Part shown: positions 31,665-42,708 of the stretch, piece by piece | How the letters are laid out: each line of letters begins with the position of its first letter | How positions within the stretch are numbered: position 1 is the stretch's first letter | Source: Ceratodon purpureus | Taxonomy: Eukaryota; Streptophyta; Bryopsida; Pseudoditrichales; Ditrichaceae | DNA: 64,000 nt | Direction: 5' to 3' | NCBI GenBank assembly: GCA_014871385.1 | Contig: CM026428.1 | Location: 14,531,476-14,595,475, forward strand | Translations under genes and position numbers: made by a program | The notes under the pieces: generated by a model | The model's input: only the letters and a program-made list of their open reading frames with translations | Told to the model about the DNA's origin: nothing | The model's database searches: none

Positions 31665-32587
31665 CCCCTAAAGGACCATTGTCCTAGAATGGGCTTTTTA
31701 AAATTTGGGCATGTACAAGTGACTTTAATTGAAGTCGAGATTTTTTGAAACTTTTTGTGAATGTAGGCCATAACAAGAACTTTGAGGGAATTTTTTTTTT
31801 CCTTTTCAATTGGACATTTATAAAAATAGTTATGGTACCCGAAGTGGAAAAAAATGTTCAAAGGGCAATTCGGGTAGCCATGCTAAATCTATCAATTACC
31901 TCTAAAAAAAATTCTATAAATACTTCATGATGTCATCTTTGAGGTTTCCAAAAAAAAAACAACTTTAAGTGTATAATGTTCACTCCACAAAATATCAAAG
32001 TTTTCTCACCGTTTCAGGCAGTGTACTAAAAAAACTTCTTCTTTCCTTCATAAAAGTTAGAAAGAATCTTATTTTAGGTTTTTTCTTTTTTTCAGTGAAA
32101 ATATGGACATCAATCTTTACTTTGACCGTTTGGATTGGGACTTTATTGAATAATGGAATTTCTAGGAAAGAAATAAGATTTAGCACTCTTATGTATTCAA
32201 CTTAATAAAAATATTGTTTTCAACATGCTACACTTGACTTTTTGGTGTAATTTTTTTAAAGAAATTACCTAACTTAGTCTTCTTTGACATGCACCAAAAC
32301 CGCCAAAATCCATAATGCAAAAAACCTAAGAAAAAAAAAGTTAGAGTGTGTCAACCTGGTCAAAACTCTTGTCAAAAAGTTTGTTTTTAAATTTCAATTG
32401 CTAAAATCTTCTAATCTCTACGCTCGATTATATTGAAATTTTTTTAGCTATCTATTAAAATAATCTAGTTGAAGATCTTACAGTTATATTTAGAAAATAA
32501 TGATTTTTTAGTCATTCAAGCTTTTTACATTGAAAATGACAGTTTTGGAGCGTTTTTTGGTGAAACATAGTCAAGGAACTTTAGGGG
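31665..32587. mobile_element. Nonautonomous TTAA-flanked element, second family (923 bp)
   Basis: TTAA (31661-31664) then CCCCTAAAGGACC; the right end is GGAACTTTAGGGG then TTAA (32588-32591). The terminal repeat is 9 bp perfect (CCCCTAAAG) plus CC two bases on. The first seven bases match the family at 29335 and 39988 but the bodies differ, so these are two families with related ends. There is no coding capacity. A decayed relative is at 5918-6646. Confidence 0.78.
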
Positions 32588-32591
32588 TTAA

Positions 32592-33965
32592 GAACACTTC
32601 ATAGTATATATCAAGATTGAAACATCAGTACAATTAAAAAACACAAGAGAAGGAAATCAACATTATGAGCTCTGACACTAAAGAAAAAAAAACTCAAAAC
32701 CTAACATCCTTTACAATATCCATATGATAGTCATATCCATGAATTTTGGCGTCAAGAATTCAAACTTCAAAAAGTAAGAGAATTTGGTCTTGGAAGAATG
32801 AATTTTGAACTTCCATCAAATGCTAAAACTTTTTCCTACTCCTACATATTGATGGATTTCTACATTCCACGACCTTCGCTTCTCCAACATTGAAGTTTGT
32901 ACTTTGGGCCCAGTATGGAGCCCCTTGTTTCGCATGCGGTTTGCACTTGCTATGTGTCTGCAAGCATGTCCCATTGCTATCAGGGTCACACAATTAAACA
33001 ATCATCTTCAACTATTCATAGACAAAACTCAGATATTCAAGAAAATCAGAAACCCAAAGCCCCACCAAAGCAACTCAAAATCCCTCGACTCTTGCACCAC
33101 TCTCATCCAACGCGCACCCCCAAACCGCGACCCCACCTCTGCCTCATCCATCCACCCGACAGCCGGTCCCACAAACCGCCCCAGCCAACCACCACCCAGA
33201 AATAAATCCCACGCGGGTCCAAAAACAACCAGCGCCTCCACGACCCTCATCCATCCCACGCCACCACCATTCATCCACTGTGGTCACCGTGCATTCAAAT
33301 ACCCCCACACCCCAAAACCACCGAGGGCAACCAAATCTGCATACAAAGCAAGATTTTCTCAAACATTCTGAATATCTTACACAGCGCATAGATTATCTCC
33401 AGCTACAAAAGTAAGTCTGTGTACCACAGCGGGCCACTAAAAATACTTTCCATAGCAAAGAATTCTAATACTTTGTCACCCATCCAAAAAGCTTATGAAT
33501 CTTACTTGATATGAAGATTTTGCTTCCCACAATTTAATTGAAGCCTGGTCTTTCCAGAATCCTCAACAACAATCTCAAAAGTGGTTAAAATTCATAAAAA
33601 AGTTAACAAAGTTAAGGGACCACAACATTTATAAAGCAGATAAAAATGAAGTTTAGCCAAAAATCATACCATGCTACATGTATGTAACAACTTTATGGTA
33701 CAATCTCCACAGATATCATCATGGTATCATCTTAATATATCTCAAGGGTAGTGCAAGATATCATAGAGTTATCTTATGATATCGTATATGCACCAGGTAA
33801 TAAAAATAACTAATGTTTATTGGTAGGAAATAGCATCATGAAATAAAAGTCATATAATTGAAAGTTCAAGTATTTAAAGCGACAATAACCTATGTCATTT
33901 CGAACCGTAATTTTGTGCCTTCTTTCCACCTCTCAAAGCTCTTTTCCAATCAAATTACCAATCAA
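32592..33965. other. Intergenic DNA, nothing seen
   Basis: 33030-33350 is C-rich on the plus strand (CCACC/CCCAC runs), with opposing open frames that look compositional rather than coding. Confidence 0.45.
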
Positions 33966-34178
33966 GGGTCCGGAATGACCTTAAACTACTAGATGATGGA
34001 CTTAAGTACCCTTCGGTTGTTGCCGGAGGACCAAGGGATTGGTGGTTCAATTCCGATCGGTTGTAAAATCTCACTTGTACTGGATGGATAACCCGGCGAT
34101 GGGTTGCGAAAGCAACTTGTCCGCTTCGCCACGGATTGCAAAAAGTAATCCGCATGTCTCAAAAAATTAAAAAAATTA
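33966..34178 (+). mobile_element. SINE-like element with A-rich tail
   Basis: It starts GGGTCCGGAATGACCTTAAA and carries a B-box-like GGTGGTTCAATTCCG near 34050. It ends in CAAAAAATTAAAAAAATTAC (34161-34180). The head (GTCCGRAATGACYTTAAACTA) is shared with the element at 40944, but the body after the B box is different. Head plus A-tail suggests a Pol III-derived retroposon; flanking duplications are not clear. Confidence 0.6.
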
Positions 34179-34368
34179 CCAGTAAAGTTACTATGAATGG
34201 AGTAACTTACTATCGTCAACCTGGACTTCTACCGGTGGATGGGATGAAAGAGGAGGAGGTGGATGAATAATGACCGCAACCGTGCTGCCGGCGCGAGCGA
34301 CTCCTATTAGTGGCCCAACAGAGGCACACGCTTTATTCATCCATCCGCGGAAAAAAAAGCGGGCCCAC

Positions 34369-34386
34369 AGAGAGAGAGAGAGAGAG
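34369..34386 (+). repeat. (AG)9 tract upstream of the phosphatase gene
   Basis: An AG dinucleotide run in the presumed promoter or leader of the gene starting at 35195. GAGA-type tracts are common there in plants; function is not shown. Confidence 0.7.
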
Positions 34387-35194
34387 CGAGTACATAAGCA
34401 GGGAGGCAACGCTTGTGCGCCGACCTCCACAACATCATAGCGCACTCCGCACGCGATCATTCCATTCCTACGATCACTTCTCACGCCTGCGATCGTCTGC
34501 CCACACTCTCCTCCTCCCCGCGACGCAACCCAATTCCGCAATCCGCTTCCAACCACCTCTTGCTCGCCCCTTTTCGTGCTCTCTCGGACCATCTACTTCT
34601 CCCTCCGCTGCACACAATTCAGTTGGTTGAGAATCGGAACTCGCAGGAGTGGCTCGTAGTTTAGGAGTGGATTGGGGCATGGGACTGAGGTCGTGGATTA
34701 GGTTGTAGTTCCGGGAGTTCGGTGCATTTGGTAGAGTGAGGAGTGAGTTTGTGTTTTTGAGTGGGATGAGCCCATGGGAGTGATTTGGGAATTTGGAGAT
34801 GTGTGCGCGTTTGAGTCATTTCGGAGTTTGGTGGAGATGATCTTCGTTGTGTGACTGAGTATTTTGTGGTTTGGTTTTTTTTAGGATTTCGTATTTTAGT
34901 GTTTTTTAAGGCGGTTTTTAGAGGCGCTCGTGTTTGGTTGTTGAGGAGGTGATCGCCGTGGGTATTGACTCGGTCGTATTGGGAGAGTTTTTTCGAGATT
35001 TGGTGGGAGGGGCTGGTCGTGGTTTTGGCTCGGAAGGTTGGGAGTACAGAGGATTCGCGCATTGTGCCTGGTTTGGTTTTGAAATATTGCTTGTGAGGCT
35101 CGAGGGGAGGGAAGATTGTGCTGTTTAGTTGAAAAGGGTGCGATCGACTGGGCTTCTGCGGGAGTGTAGACCTAAGCGAGCAGGGAAGACCATC

Positions 35195-37148
35195 ATGGCG
35201 GCTTTGCAACAGCGAGCGTCGGAGCTAATGCCGATGCGGATTGCGAGTACGTTTTTTTTCTCGGGCTCGCTGGTTTTTTTTTTTTTTTTTCTTTTCCACT
35301 TTTGCGAGGTGTTAGAGTGTGGTTCAGATTTCAGTGATGTAGGATGCCATAATTGTTTTCGATGGGCGGGGTTGTACATCAGTCAACTTGTGGTGGTGGT
35401 TTCATGCTCCTTGATCTCATTTGACAGTTTCTTTGTTTTGCAGGATCTTGGCAGAGCGCGTCGATGTTTCGAGTGTATCTATTGTTTACTCTGTTCTCGT
35501 TGTTAACAGCTTCCAGTTTCTGCATAGAGCAGAGCATGGGGATGGGAATTGAGGGGTCGCACATTGTGATGAAGACTTCGTGTTCGAGCTTCTTCTTTAA
35601 CAGCCAGGTCAACAATGCCCAGGTCAGGATTTTCAGAAGTTTATTCACCTTTTTCAGTTTCTTAGTTTCCTCACGAATTGGTGCTTGAAACAATAGCTGG
35701 TTACTGAATTCGTCAGTGTTACGGACTGCTGCATTGTTATTTTAGCGATTTTTCACCGCTTCAAATATTTGATGTCGTCGAGCATTGAAAGGATTTTCTG
35801 ACAAATATGGAAATTCTCAGTCTCAAGCATGCTTCTTTAACTTTGGTTGTTAGTCCCCATGTTACACGAAGCAGATATAATTAGTAATTCCAAGTTTTGG
35901 GAGATTGATTCTTAGTCCATAATAAAATGGTTGACATGTACAGGGATGGAAGGTTATTCCTGAAGAATGTGAAGAGCTGGTGGCGCAGTACATGAACGGG
36001 GGCCAGTACGCCATGGATATGGAAGGAGTTGCTGTGGCTGCTTTGGATTATCTGAAAGGCATCAAAGCAGGGGAAGATGGGAAGGACGTGGTCATCTTCG
36101 ATATTGATGAAACAGCCCTTTCAAATCTTCCTTACTACCGGAAACATCGCTACGGGTAAAGTTGTCTTTTCAAGTTAGCTATTGTAGTGTCCCAAGGCAG
36201 GATTTACACTTCGAGAAACGACTTGGTCATATCAAGTCTTCTAAGTGTTTTTTGTACAGATATATACCAATCTTGGACGGTGAATTGTGCTCCTGTTTCA
36301 TGTGTGTGTTGGACGGTAGGTTGACGTCACCCTTCTTACCGTGGCTTCTTGTTTATGCAGGGCGGAAGTTTTTGATCATCCATTGTTTAGCAAGTGGGTG
36401 GAGGAAGGTGTAGCTCCGGCTATTCCTGCCATGTTGTCACTCTACAGAGCCCTCCAAGCAGACAACTGGGGAATCGTCTTCATGACTGGCCGAACAGAAA
36501 ATCAACGAAACATCACAAGTGTAAACTTACTAGCTGTCGGCTATGGAGAATGGACCACCTTGTTACTCAGGTACGTTGATATTTCTTAATTGGAACTGAA
36601 GAATTTTGTCAGAGTGTTAAGCATGACCATCTCCTTCTATGCTCAGTACAAACGCTGGAACGAGACGTTTAGAATGGTGATGTCCTATCATGTAGAGAGC
36701 TTTAAATACAGATAAACTTTCGATCATCTTGAGATGAGCAAGTCTCGTCAGTGCACGATCCCAATGTTCACATTTTTATTTGCTTTTCGTCCAGCATTTA
36801 AAAATACAATTCTTTTTAAATTAATATTTGATTGGTGTAGTATAAACACATCTTATTAGGATGTTTCGTCCCACATCAATCTGGGAAGATGTCTAAAGAG
36901 TCCGTCAAATTGTTGGTACTCAACACTTCATGTTAACTTGTTAGACTTATTGCCGCGATATTCATTGCAGATCGCCTTCGGAAGTTCATTTATCTGCGGT
37001 GGAGTACAAGACTCAGAAACGACTTCAGCTCCAAGAACAAGGATACCGTATTTGGAGTTCCTTGGGCGACCAGTGGAGCGATCTTGCAGGAGCTGCGGTT
37101 GGCAATCGGACATTTAAGCTTCCTAATCCCATGTACCATATACCGTAG
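35195..37148 (+). CDS. HAD-type acid phosphatase / vegetative storage protein family, secreted
   Basis: Five exons fit the frame: 35195-35246, 35444-35622, 35944-36155, 36361-36570 and 36971-37148 (about 276 residues), all with GT-AG junctions. The N-terminus reads MAALQQRAS..., then MFRVYLLFTLFSLLTASSFC, a hydrophobic signal segment. A shorter product from ATG 35464 would have a classical signal peptide. The class B acid phosphatase fold follows: GWKVIPEECEELVAQYMNGG, VVIFDIDETALSNLPYY (nucleophile motif DxDxT), HPLFSKWVEEG, IVFMTGRTENQR (motif II Thr), then YKTQKRLQLQEQGYRIW and GDQWSDLAG (motif with acidic residues). Family members hydrolyse phosphomonoesters in vacuole or wall, and some are storage proteins without activity. 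All HAD catalytic residues are kept here, so activity is likely. The choice of start is the main uncertainty. Confidence 0.92.
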
Positions 37149-39656
37149 ATGTCAATCGGAGTGCACTCACATTGTTCTTTCTCTTGTAAGTAGCGGCTCG
37201 AGGATGCAGGTTCATAATGGTAGTCTTCGCTGTTAGATTGTGATAGAAACATTTATGCACAAGCTGGTGATGATTCTTAGCGATAGAAAGAAAAGAAGTC
37301 ATCAAATGATGGTCTTGCATTAGGCTACTTAAATCACCTTCAATTGCTCCTGAAATACCAGCCTACGTTTTATCCTTGGCTTGGCATTTGAGCATTTTGG
37401 ACCTCCAGGAGCCCTCTTTCAGGCAGATTATTTCAGTCAACCATGTTTGTACTGTACTGTCTCAGTAGTAGGACATTGATATAATTTCAAAAACAAGACA
37501 CAAGGCAGAGGCGATGGCTTGATGTAGTCACTGCACTGCGCCATGTAATATTTTTACACCTGCAATTGGTATGCCAATTGTGGTGCATAAACATTCTTCC
37601 CAGAAATACAAATTTTATCTCTTGGGGACGTTTTTTCCTATTTCTTGCCCTCTATATTCTCACTCACGTCACAACTACTTTGCATGTATGATTCTTCAGA
37701 GCCATGCCTAACTGAAAATTATAATTGAAAGTGTTATGGGTTTACACATAGTTTTATCATGTTTCTGACTTGATATATCATAATTGGACCTTTCATGTAA
37801 CATATTAGGAAACTTGTCACTGTTGCTTTCAAATCCATTGAATGAAACTGGATTTTTCCTTGTGGAAGGGTTTTTTGGATGACTTATAACATTCTTGATT
37901 AGGCCTTGACACCATCCTCGGAAAATGTTCAAATAGTAAAAGGAGTACCATTATTCCTTAATTTAAAGCCTCTTTCTTCTGGTTTTTGAGGTACATTGAC
38001 TTTGTTGATAGGTGGATTCAATATAATGTTAAGTTGTAAGTTTGAGTTTATTGCTAAATAGGTATTAGAATGCAATAGTTGTGCTTAATTATTTGAACAA
38101 AAAATAAAATAGATCTTTATTTATACCTCAAAAAGATATTGTTTCATGACTATATAATACCATGTCTATTATCTATAGAAATTTAAATAAAGAATTCGTT
38201 AACTCCGAATGTTCTTTTAAAGCCAAATTCCATTTTGGAGTTTTTGGTCACTCTTAATAAAATATCAATCTTTATTTTTCTATTTTCAATTTTTTTAGTA
38301 AATTCAAAGAATTCAAAGAGCTATGTGGGAATCCAATTTCCACAAGAAGAAGACTTATGATTTAGGAGGTATGATACTTTTTAGTTTTAGTATCCAATTG
38401 GGCCAGCTCCTCTAAAATCATTTTCAAGATTTTTTTTGAGGATTTGTTTTTCTTAAACAAATTCCTACCCAAGCTGCCAATTGCCCGTGGTTATGGTATA
38501 CATCAATTTCAAAAGGGCATGCTTCAAAGCTTTATTATAAGATTTTTTTATTTTTTATTTTTATTTTTATTTTTATTTTTTTTTGAGTCAAATGGTGAAC
38601 CTCCATTGCAATAAAGAGAAAATCATTGCCGCGGAACCAAGAAAGGCAAGCCTTGTTTGCAAAAATGAATTGAAACAATAAAAATACCCTACCATAAAAC
38701 TACCTATTTAGAGAGAGACCCTGAGTTACGAAACCTAAGCTCGAAAAACACCCCTCTCAAAAGAATTTTCCATAGTGAAATGAAAAAATTCAAAACCTTT
38801 TGGTCATTATGATTTTATAGATGAAGAAGAGCTAATGACCCAATTTTAGTATGTAAGTAGTGTATTAAGTGAATTTTAAGATGTTAGAGTAACATTTACT
38901 AGAAAATGCTTAAATTAAGATTTGTTTGGTCTAAACCGGGAAGGAGTCAAAACATCAGGAAGGAGTCAGTTTTGATAATTTTGCAAAAAACCAACAAGAA
39001 ACTTAAAAGATTAAGTATTGGAAATAATAATTTTTAATTTTTTTTTCTAAAAATCTATTATTGATGTAAATACCTTCAGATTGAATTATATCAAATGTGG
39101 ATTAGTACAACCAAATTTTAATTATGTAGAAAAATAAATTAGGTAACTTTTTTTAGCACTTTAAAACTTACTATTTAAAAAAAAAACTAATATGCTTTAA
39201 ATATCACGTTTTATGTTTTTTAAATATATATATGAAATTTATGAATTTACTTGAACCCAAGAATAATTCAAGTTTTAAATATAAAAATTGAAAATTTGAT
39301 AAATTTTCAAAACTAATATTTTATAAAATTATTTGATAAAGGTTGAATATTATTTTTAATGTTTCAACTTTATAGATAATTTCTAATCATCATAATTAAA
39401 ATACTTAAAAAAATAAATAAATGTCATTAGAATTGTGGAAATCATCCATTTATTTATTTATTTAAATATGATGTCATTAGACCTTTGATTCTTCAAGGAT
39501 TAAACCAATAATTTTAGACTTGGTAGATGTGTAGGAAAAGTCACTTCATATAGTAGTGGCTAACGCCAAATTGCTTCTTTTCATCCTCTAATTGGAATAT
39601 GTTCAATGTCATTGTTTGTGACTCTTCCAAGGAATGGGACATTTCTTATTTTACTA
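37149..39656. other. 3' flank and AT-rich intergenic DNA, nothing seen
   Basis: No recognisable gene. There are several poly-T/poly-A runs, including a (TTTTTA)n-like tract near 38545-38585. An inverted AAATAAATAAATG / CATTTATTTATTTATTT pair near 39410-39466 could form a hairpin. Confidence 0.5.
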
Positions 39657-39960
39657 GATTGCGTGGTTGTTGATGGGTTAATTAGAGGGGGGCTTTGATT
39701 TTTTTATGATTGTGTGGTTGATTGATGGGACCTTGACGTTATTTTTTATTGTGAGGTTGTTCATGGTTAATTAAAAAGGGCGGTGTTTTAAAAAAGTAAA
39801 TTCTGAGGTTGTCCACGGATTGATTGAAGGTGACATCGATTTGTTTTGATTCTGTGATTATCCGTGGATTGATTTAAGGTGACATTGATTTGTTTCAATT
39901 GTGTGGTTGTTTGTGGATTGATTCAAAGACTATTTTGGATTATATGGTTGTTTGAACATT
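39657..39960 (+). repeat. Degenerate minisatellite, about 45-52 bp unit
   Basis: About seven units of the type TGTGGTTGTCCGTGGATTGA followed by TTGAAGGTGACATTGATTTG. The clearest two neighbours are near 39803-39900. Units diverge outward. Confidence 0.75.
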
Positions 39961-39987
39961 GGTTTGAAAAAAAAATATTTTATTTAA

Positions 39988-40916
39988 CCCCTAAGTGCCC
40001 AAGCATGTTTTGGGTCTCGAAACCTCCAAAACAGTGATTTTTGACCACCTTAGAGAAACGACAATTTGAACCAAATAATTTTTCTTTTTTTAGACATCCA
40101 GCCGTAAGATCTTGTACTTAACCTTCTTTAGAAGTACTGATAAACTTTTCAGCCGTTGGATGTTTATCATCTTAGAGATTATAATATTCAAAGTTGCAGC
40201 AAAACGTTTTTTGGGCATTGGCTGAATGACATAGTCAAAATGGTGCAAAGGGGGAGTTGAAGATTGTTACCCCAAACATTTTGTTCATATTTTTTTCCAT
40301 GTAGGTAATCAAGTTGAGTACCTCCATGGAAAATTTGAAAGACTCATTCCTTTTTTTGGCTCTCATAAAAATTATTTTCTAGAAGCAGGTCTATAATCGT
40401 TGATATAGTAAAACATGCATGACGTCACGTATATTTAGTTTTAGAAAAATCTGAACGGTGGTTAGGTGCCTTTATAAGTTTTTGATTGTTGAGGAAAATT
40501 ATTTTTGAAAAATTTCAAAATCTCAAATTTTGACAAATTTTGAAAGAATTAATTCAAAAATTACTGAAAATATTGAAGCTTGTCTTTGTAATTTTTAGAG
40601 GCTGCCCTTGTAAAATTGGTATATTTTTTGACTTGGTTCTCTTTGGAATTTCAGTGGTGGTTTGGTTATGAACATATTTCAAGAATTGTTTTTCAAAAAA
40701 AGCCTAATTTTAAGCTGCCCGTTTTGGACTTGAAACCTAAAATTTCTAGATGAAGGTCTTAAAATTGGAATTTGGCTTTGCAAATTTTACCACATACACT
40801 TTGCAGTACAGGGAGCATCCAGTAAAAATATTAGGCAAAAATATTAATTTTAACCCCTTTATCTAGACTGACCGAAACATCAAAAAGCCGTTTTGGCTTT
40901 CCTGGGCACTTAGGGG
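39988..40916. mobile_element. Nonautonomous piggyBac-like element, copy 2 (929 bp)
   Basis: Flanked by TTAA (39984-39987 and 40917-40920). It has the same 14-bp terminal inverted repeat, CCCCTAAGTGCCCA, and the same orientation and length as 29335-30263. The two copies differ by scattered substitutions, a few percent by eye. Different outer flanks show independent insertion rather than segmental duplication. Confidence 0.82.
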
Positions 40917-40943
40917 TTAAAAAAAAGAAATAGTAATTTGGTT

Positions 40944-41340
40944 GAGTCCGAAATGACTTTAAACTAGCAGAGGGCCTCTGAGCAGTGGTTGGGTAGGCTC
41001 TTGATAAACCCTGTGGGTAATTTTGGTTGGGTAGGCTCTTGGCATCTCTCTTGGATGACTAGGGTTCGAATCCCAATACCGCCCGGGGCTTTACCACCAT
41101 CGATTCACCCAATCTTGGTGGGGGATCTCTTGACCTTGTCGTATGGGTACCCTTTAAAATGTCCTAGGGGTGGAGAACATATCCGTTCTTCCTAATGGTA
41201 GTACTTAGCTCTAGTCTAGGTAGTTATAGTGTTTACCTTCGAAAGGAGGCAACAAGGTCCTAGTGGCATACTTTGTATCACTATCCCCAACAAACACTTC
41301 ATTCACGTGGGCCTTCGGCCGGAGTTTCTCTCTCTCTCTA
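40944..41340 (+). mobile_element. SINE-like element with tRNA-type B box
   Basis: The head GAGTCCGAAATGACTTTAAA matches that of 33966. A canonical B box, GGTTCGAATCCC, is at 41063-41074, with an A-box-like TGAGCAGTGGTTGG upstream at about 40979. The body carries the 17-mer ACCTTGTCGTATGGGTA (41133-41149) shared with 28540-28556. It ends near a CT-repeat at 41325-41337. It begins 28 bp after a TTAA element. It is not a functional tRNA gene: no foldable cloverleaf with acceptor stem was found. Confidence 0.6.
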
Positions 41341-42090
41341 ATTTGGTTGTAGGTTGATTGTTTTGAAGGGGTGGTGACGCCCCTATTGGGAGGAACTAGT
41401 GCAGGGTATGCTGTTTCATATTCTCAGCTTTCTCACATCATGTGTGGATGGAGGACCATGGGAGAGAGTGATTAGCAATTGGGACGTCTGTTTCCTTTTT
41501 GGAGGGGGTTATGGAAATTGTCAAAGGCCAGGACACACTGTGGGAATCTGGGATGGAGGACATGGCTCGTTTGGTCATGTTGATGCGTCTTCTTTGCTGC
41601 AATTGGGATGCAGGTCACTCAATTCTTGAACGATTAGCAAGTTACGTGATGCAGTTTCAAAACTTTCATTTCATAATTGACGAGCCTTGATGCTTGAGTC
41701 AAATTGGCAGTGAATGCTTAAACCTGGGGTCAGATGAGTCGAACTGACATCAACAGTGTTTGTCATTCGATTAACTTAAGCCTAGTTCTACTGTTCTACA
41801 CTTGGACAATAGAACTCCGAATCGACAACAGAAAAAGACGCCAAATCACACCCTCGAACATGCAAAAGATGCAAATCCAAAACCGTCCCTTTTGTCAAAA
41901 CTCACAATATTTGTTCCTTTCATAGATTCAGACACTCAAAGGCAGATGGGTACACTGAACGGTTTTGCGGTAATTGAACGTTAAGTGAGCATGAGGGTGG
42001 TGACACCACAGCAACAAAACCGCCACTTGGGAAGAAGACCAGAGGCCATTTGGAAAGCCCCCTGCCCTGCTCCTCTGCCGCCACTTGCCT
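41341..42090. other. Intergenic DNA, nothing seen
   Basis: Small overlapping frames at 41399-41690 have no recognisable domain. Confidence 0.45.
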
Positions 42091-42094
42091 CACA

Positions 42095-42101
42095 ACGTGT
42101 C
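42095..42101 (+). promoter_or_regulatory. ABRE-like ACGTGTC upstream of LEA14
   Basis: ACGTGTC is a classical ABA-responsive element core, about 440 bp upstream of the TATA box of the LEA14 gene. A second ACGTGG core is at 42274-42279. Confidence 0.5.
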
Positions 42102-42273
42102 TCCACTGCACTATAAAATCATCCCGGAACATAAAAAACCAAATTTTAAAAAACTCATCTATGGCATCAGAATTCCTAAAATAATGCTGCACTCACCTGG
42201 TAGTTCAGGAGCTGGTACTCTAGTACTACTCAGACTCATGAAGACAGTGTGTGAAGTACAGCAGAGCTGCGAG

Positions 42274-42279
42274 ACGTGG
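42274..42279 (+). promoter_or_regulatory. ABRE-like ACGTGG upstream of LEA14
   Basis: A second ACGT core, within GAGACGTGGT. Paired ABREs usually mark ABA- and desiccation-induced promoters, which suits a LEA gene. Confidence 0.45.
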
Positions 42280-42533
42280 TACGAAGCCCAGTTCAGCTGG
42301 CATGTTCGGTTGACTCATCCACTGCCACTATAATTTATTGTGTAATCCGGATATTTCCATTTCCGAGAAGGAAATCAGAGGTTTTTTCTCATTTCGGATT
42401 TGCAAATTTGCAGCTTCTGCAATAATGTTGACTCGCCATGTGGGCAGGACAGCAGATGCTAGGAAATGGTTGTGTGGGAGCAGGAGTTTCTGTTCTCGAG
42501 TCTAGGCTTGCAAGGTGGCCATGACTTGAACTG

Positions 42534-42540
42534 GTATAAA
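42534..42540 (+). promoter_or_regulatory. TATA box of LEA14
   Basis: GTATAAA at 42534-42540, in GGTATAAATCA, about 170 bp before the ATG at 42709. This is a plausible position given a leader of some 140 nt. Confidence 0.55.
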
Positions 42541-42708
42541 TCACTCGATCTTCTTCTCTATTTTGCAATGTGATTTGAGGACAGGATTCGAATTTGTAGT
42601 GCTTTGGTTTAGTGTGGAGTGATCAGTTGGAGTTTTTGCGATTATATCCGTTGTGTTGTTGCTAGCTGAGGAGAGATTTGTTTGAGGAATTGTTGATCAG
42701 GTTTAGCG

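Noticed and set aside
33030-33390. Long opposed frames with Pro/His or Gly/Trp bias
   Set aside because: Both strands are open because of CCACC-type composition. There are no motifs and no splice signals.
34045-34070. Possible tRNA gene at GGTGGTTCAATTCCG
   Set aside because: No cloverleaf could be folded. The A-rich tail and shared head with 40944 point to a retroposon.
41063-41074. Possible tRNA gene at GGTTCGAATCCC
   Set aside because: The B box is perfect, but no acceptor stem or anticodon arm can be paired around it, and the surrounding sequence recurs as a SINE-like body at 28515-28690.
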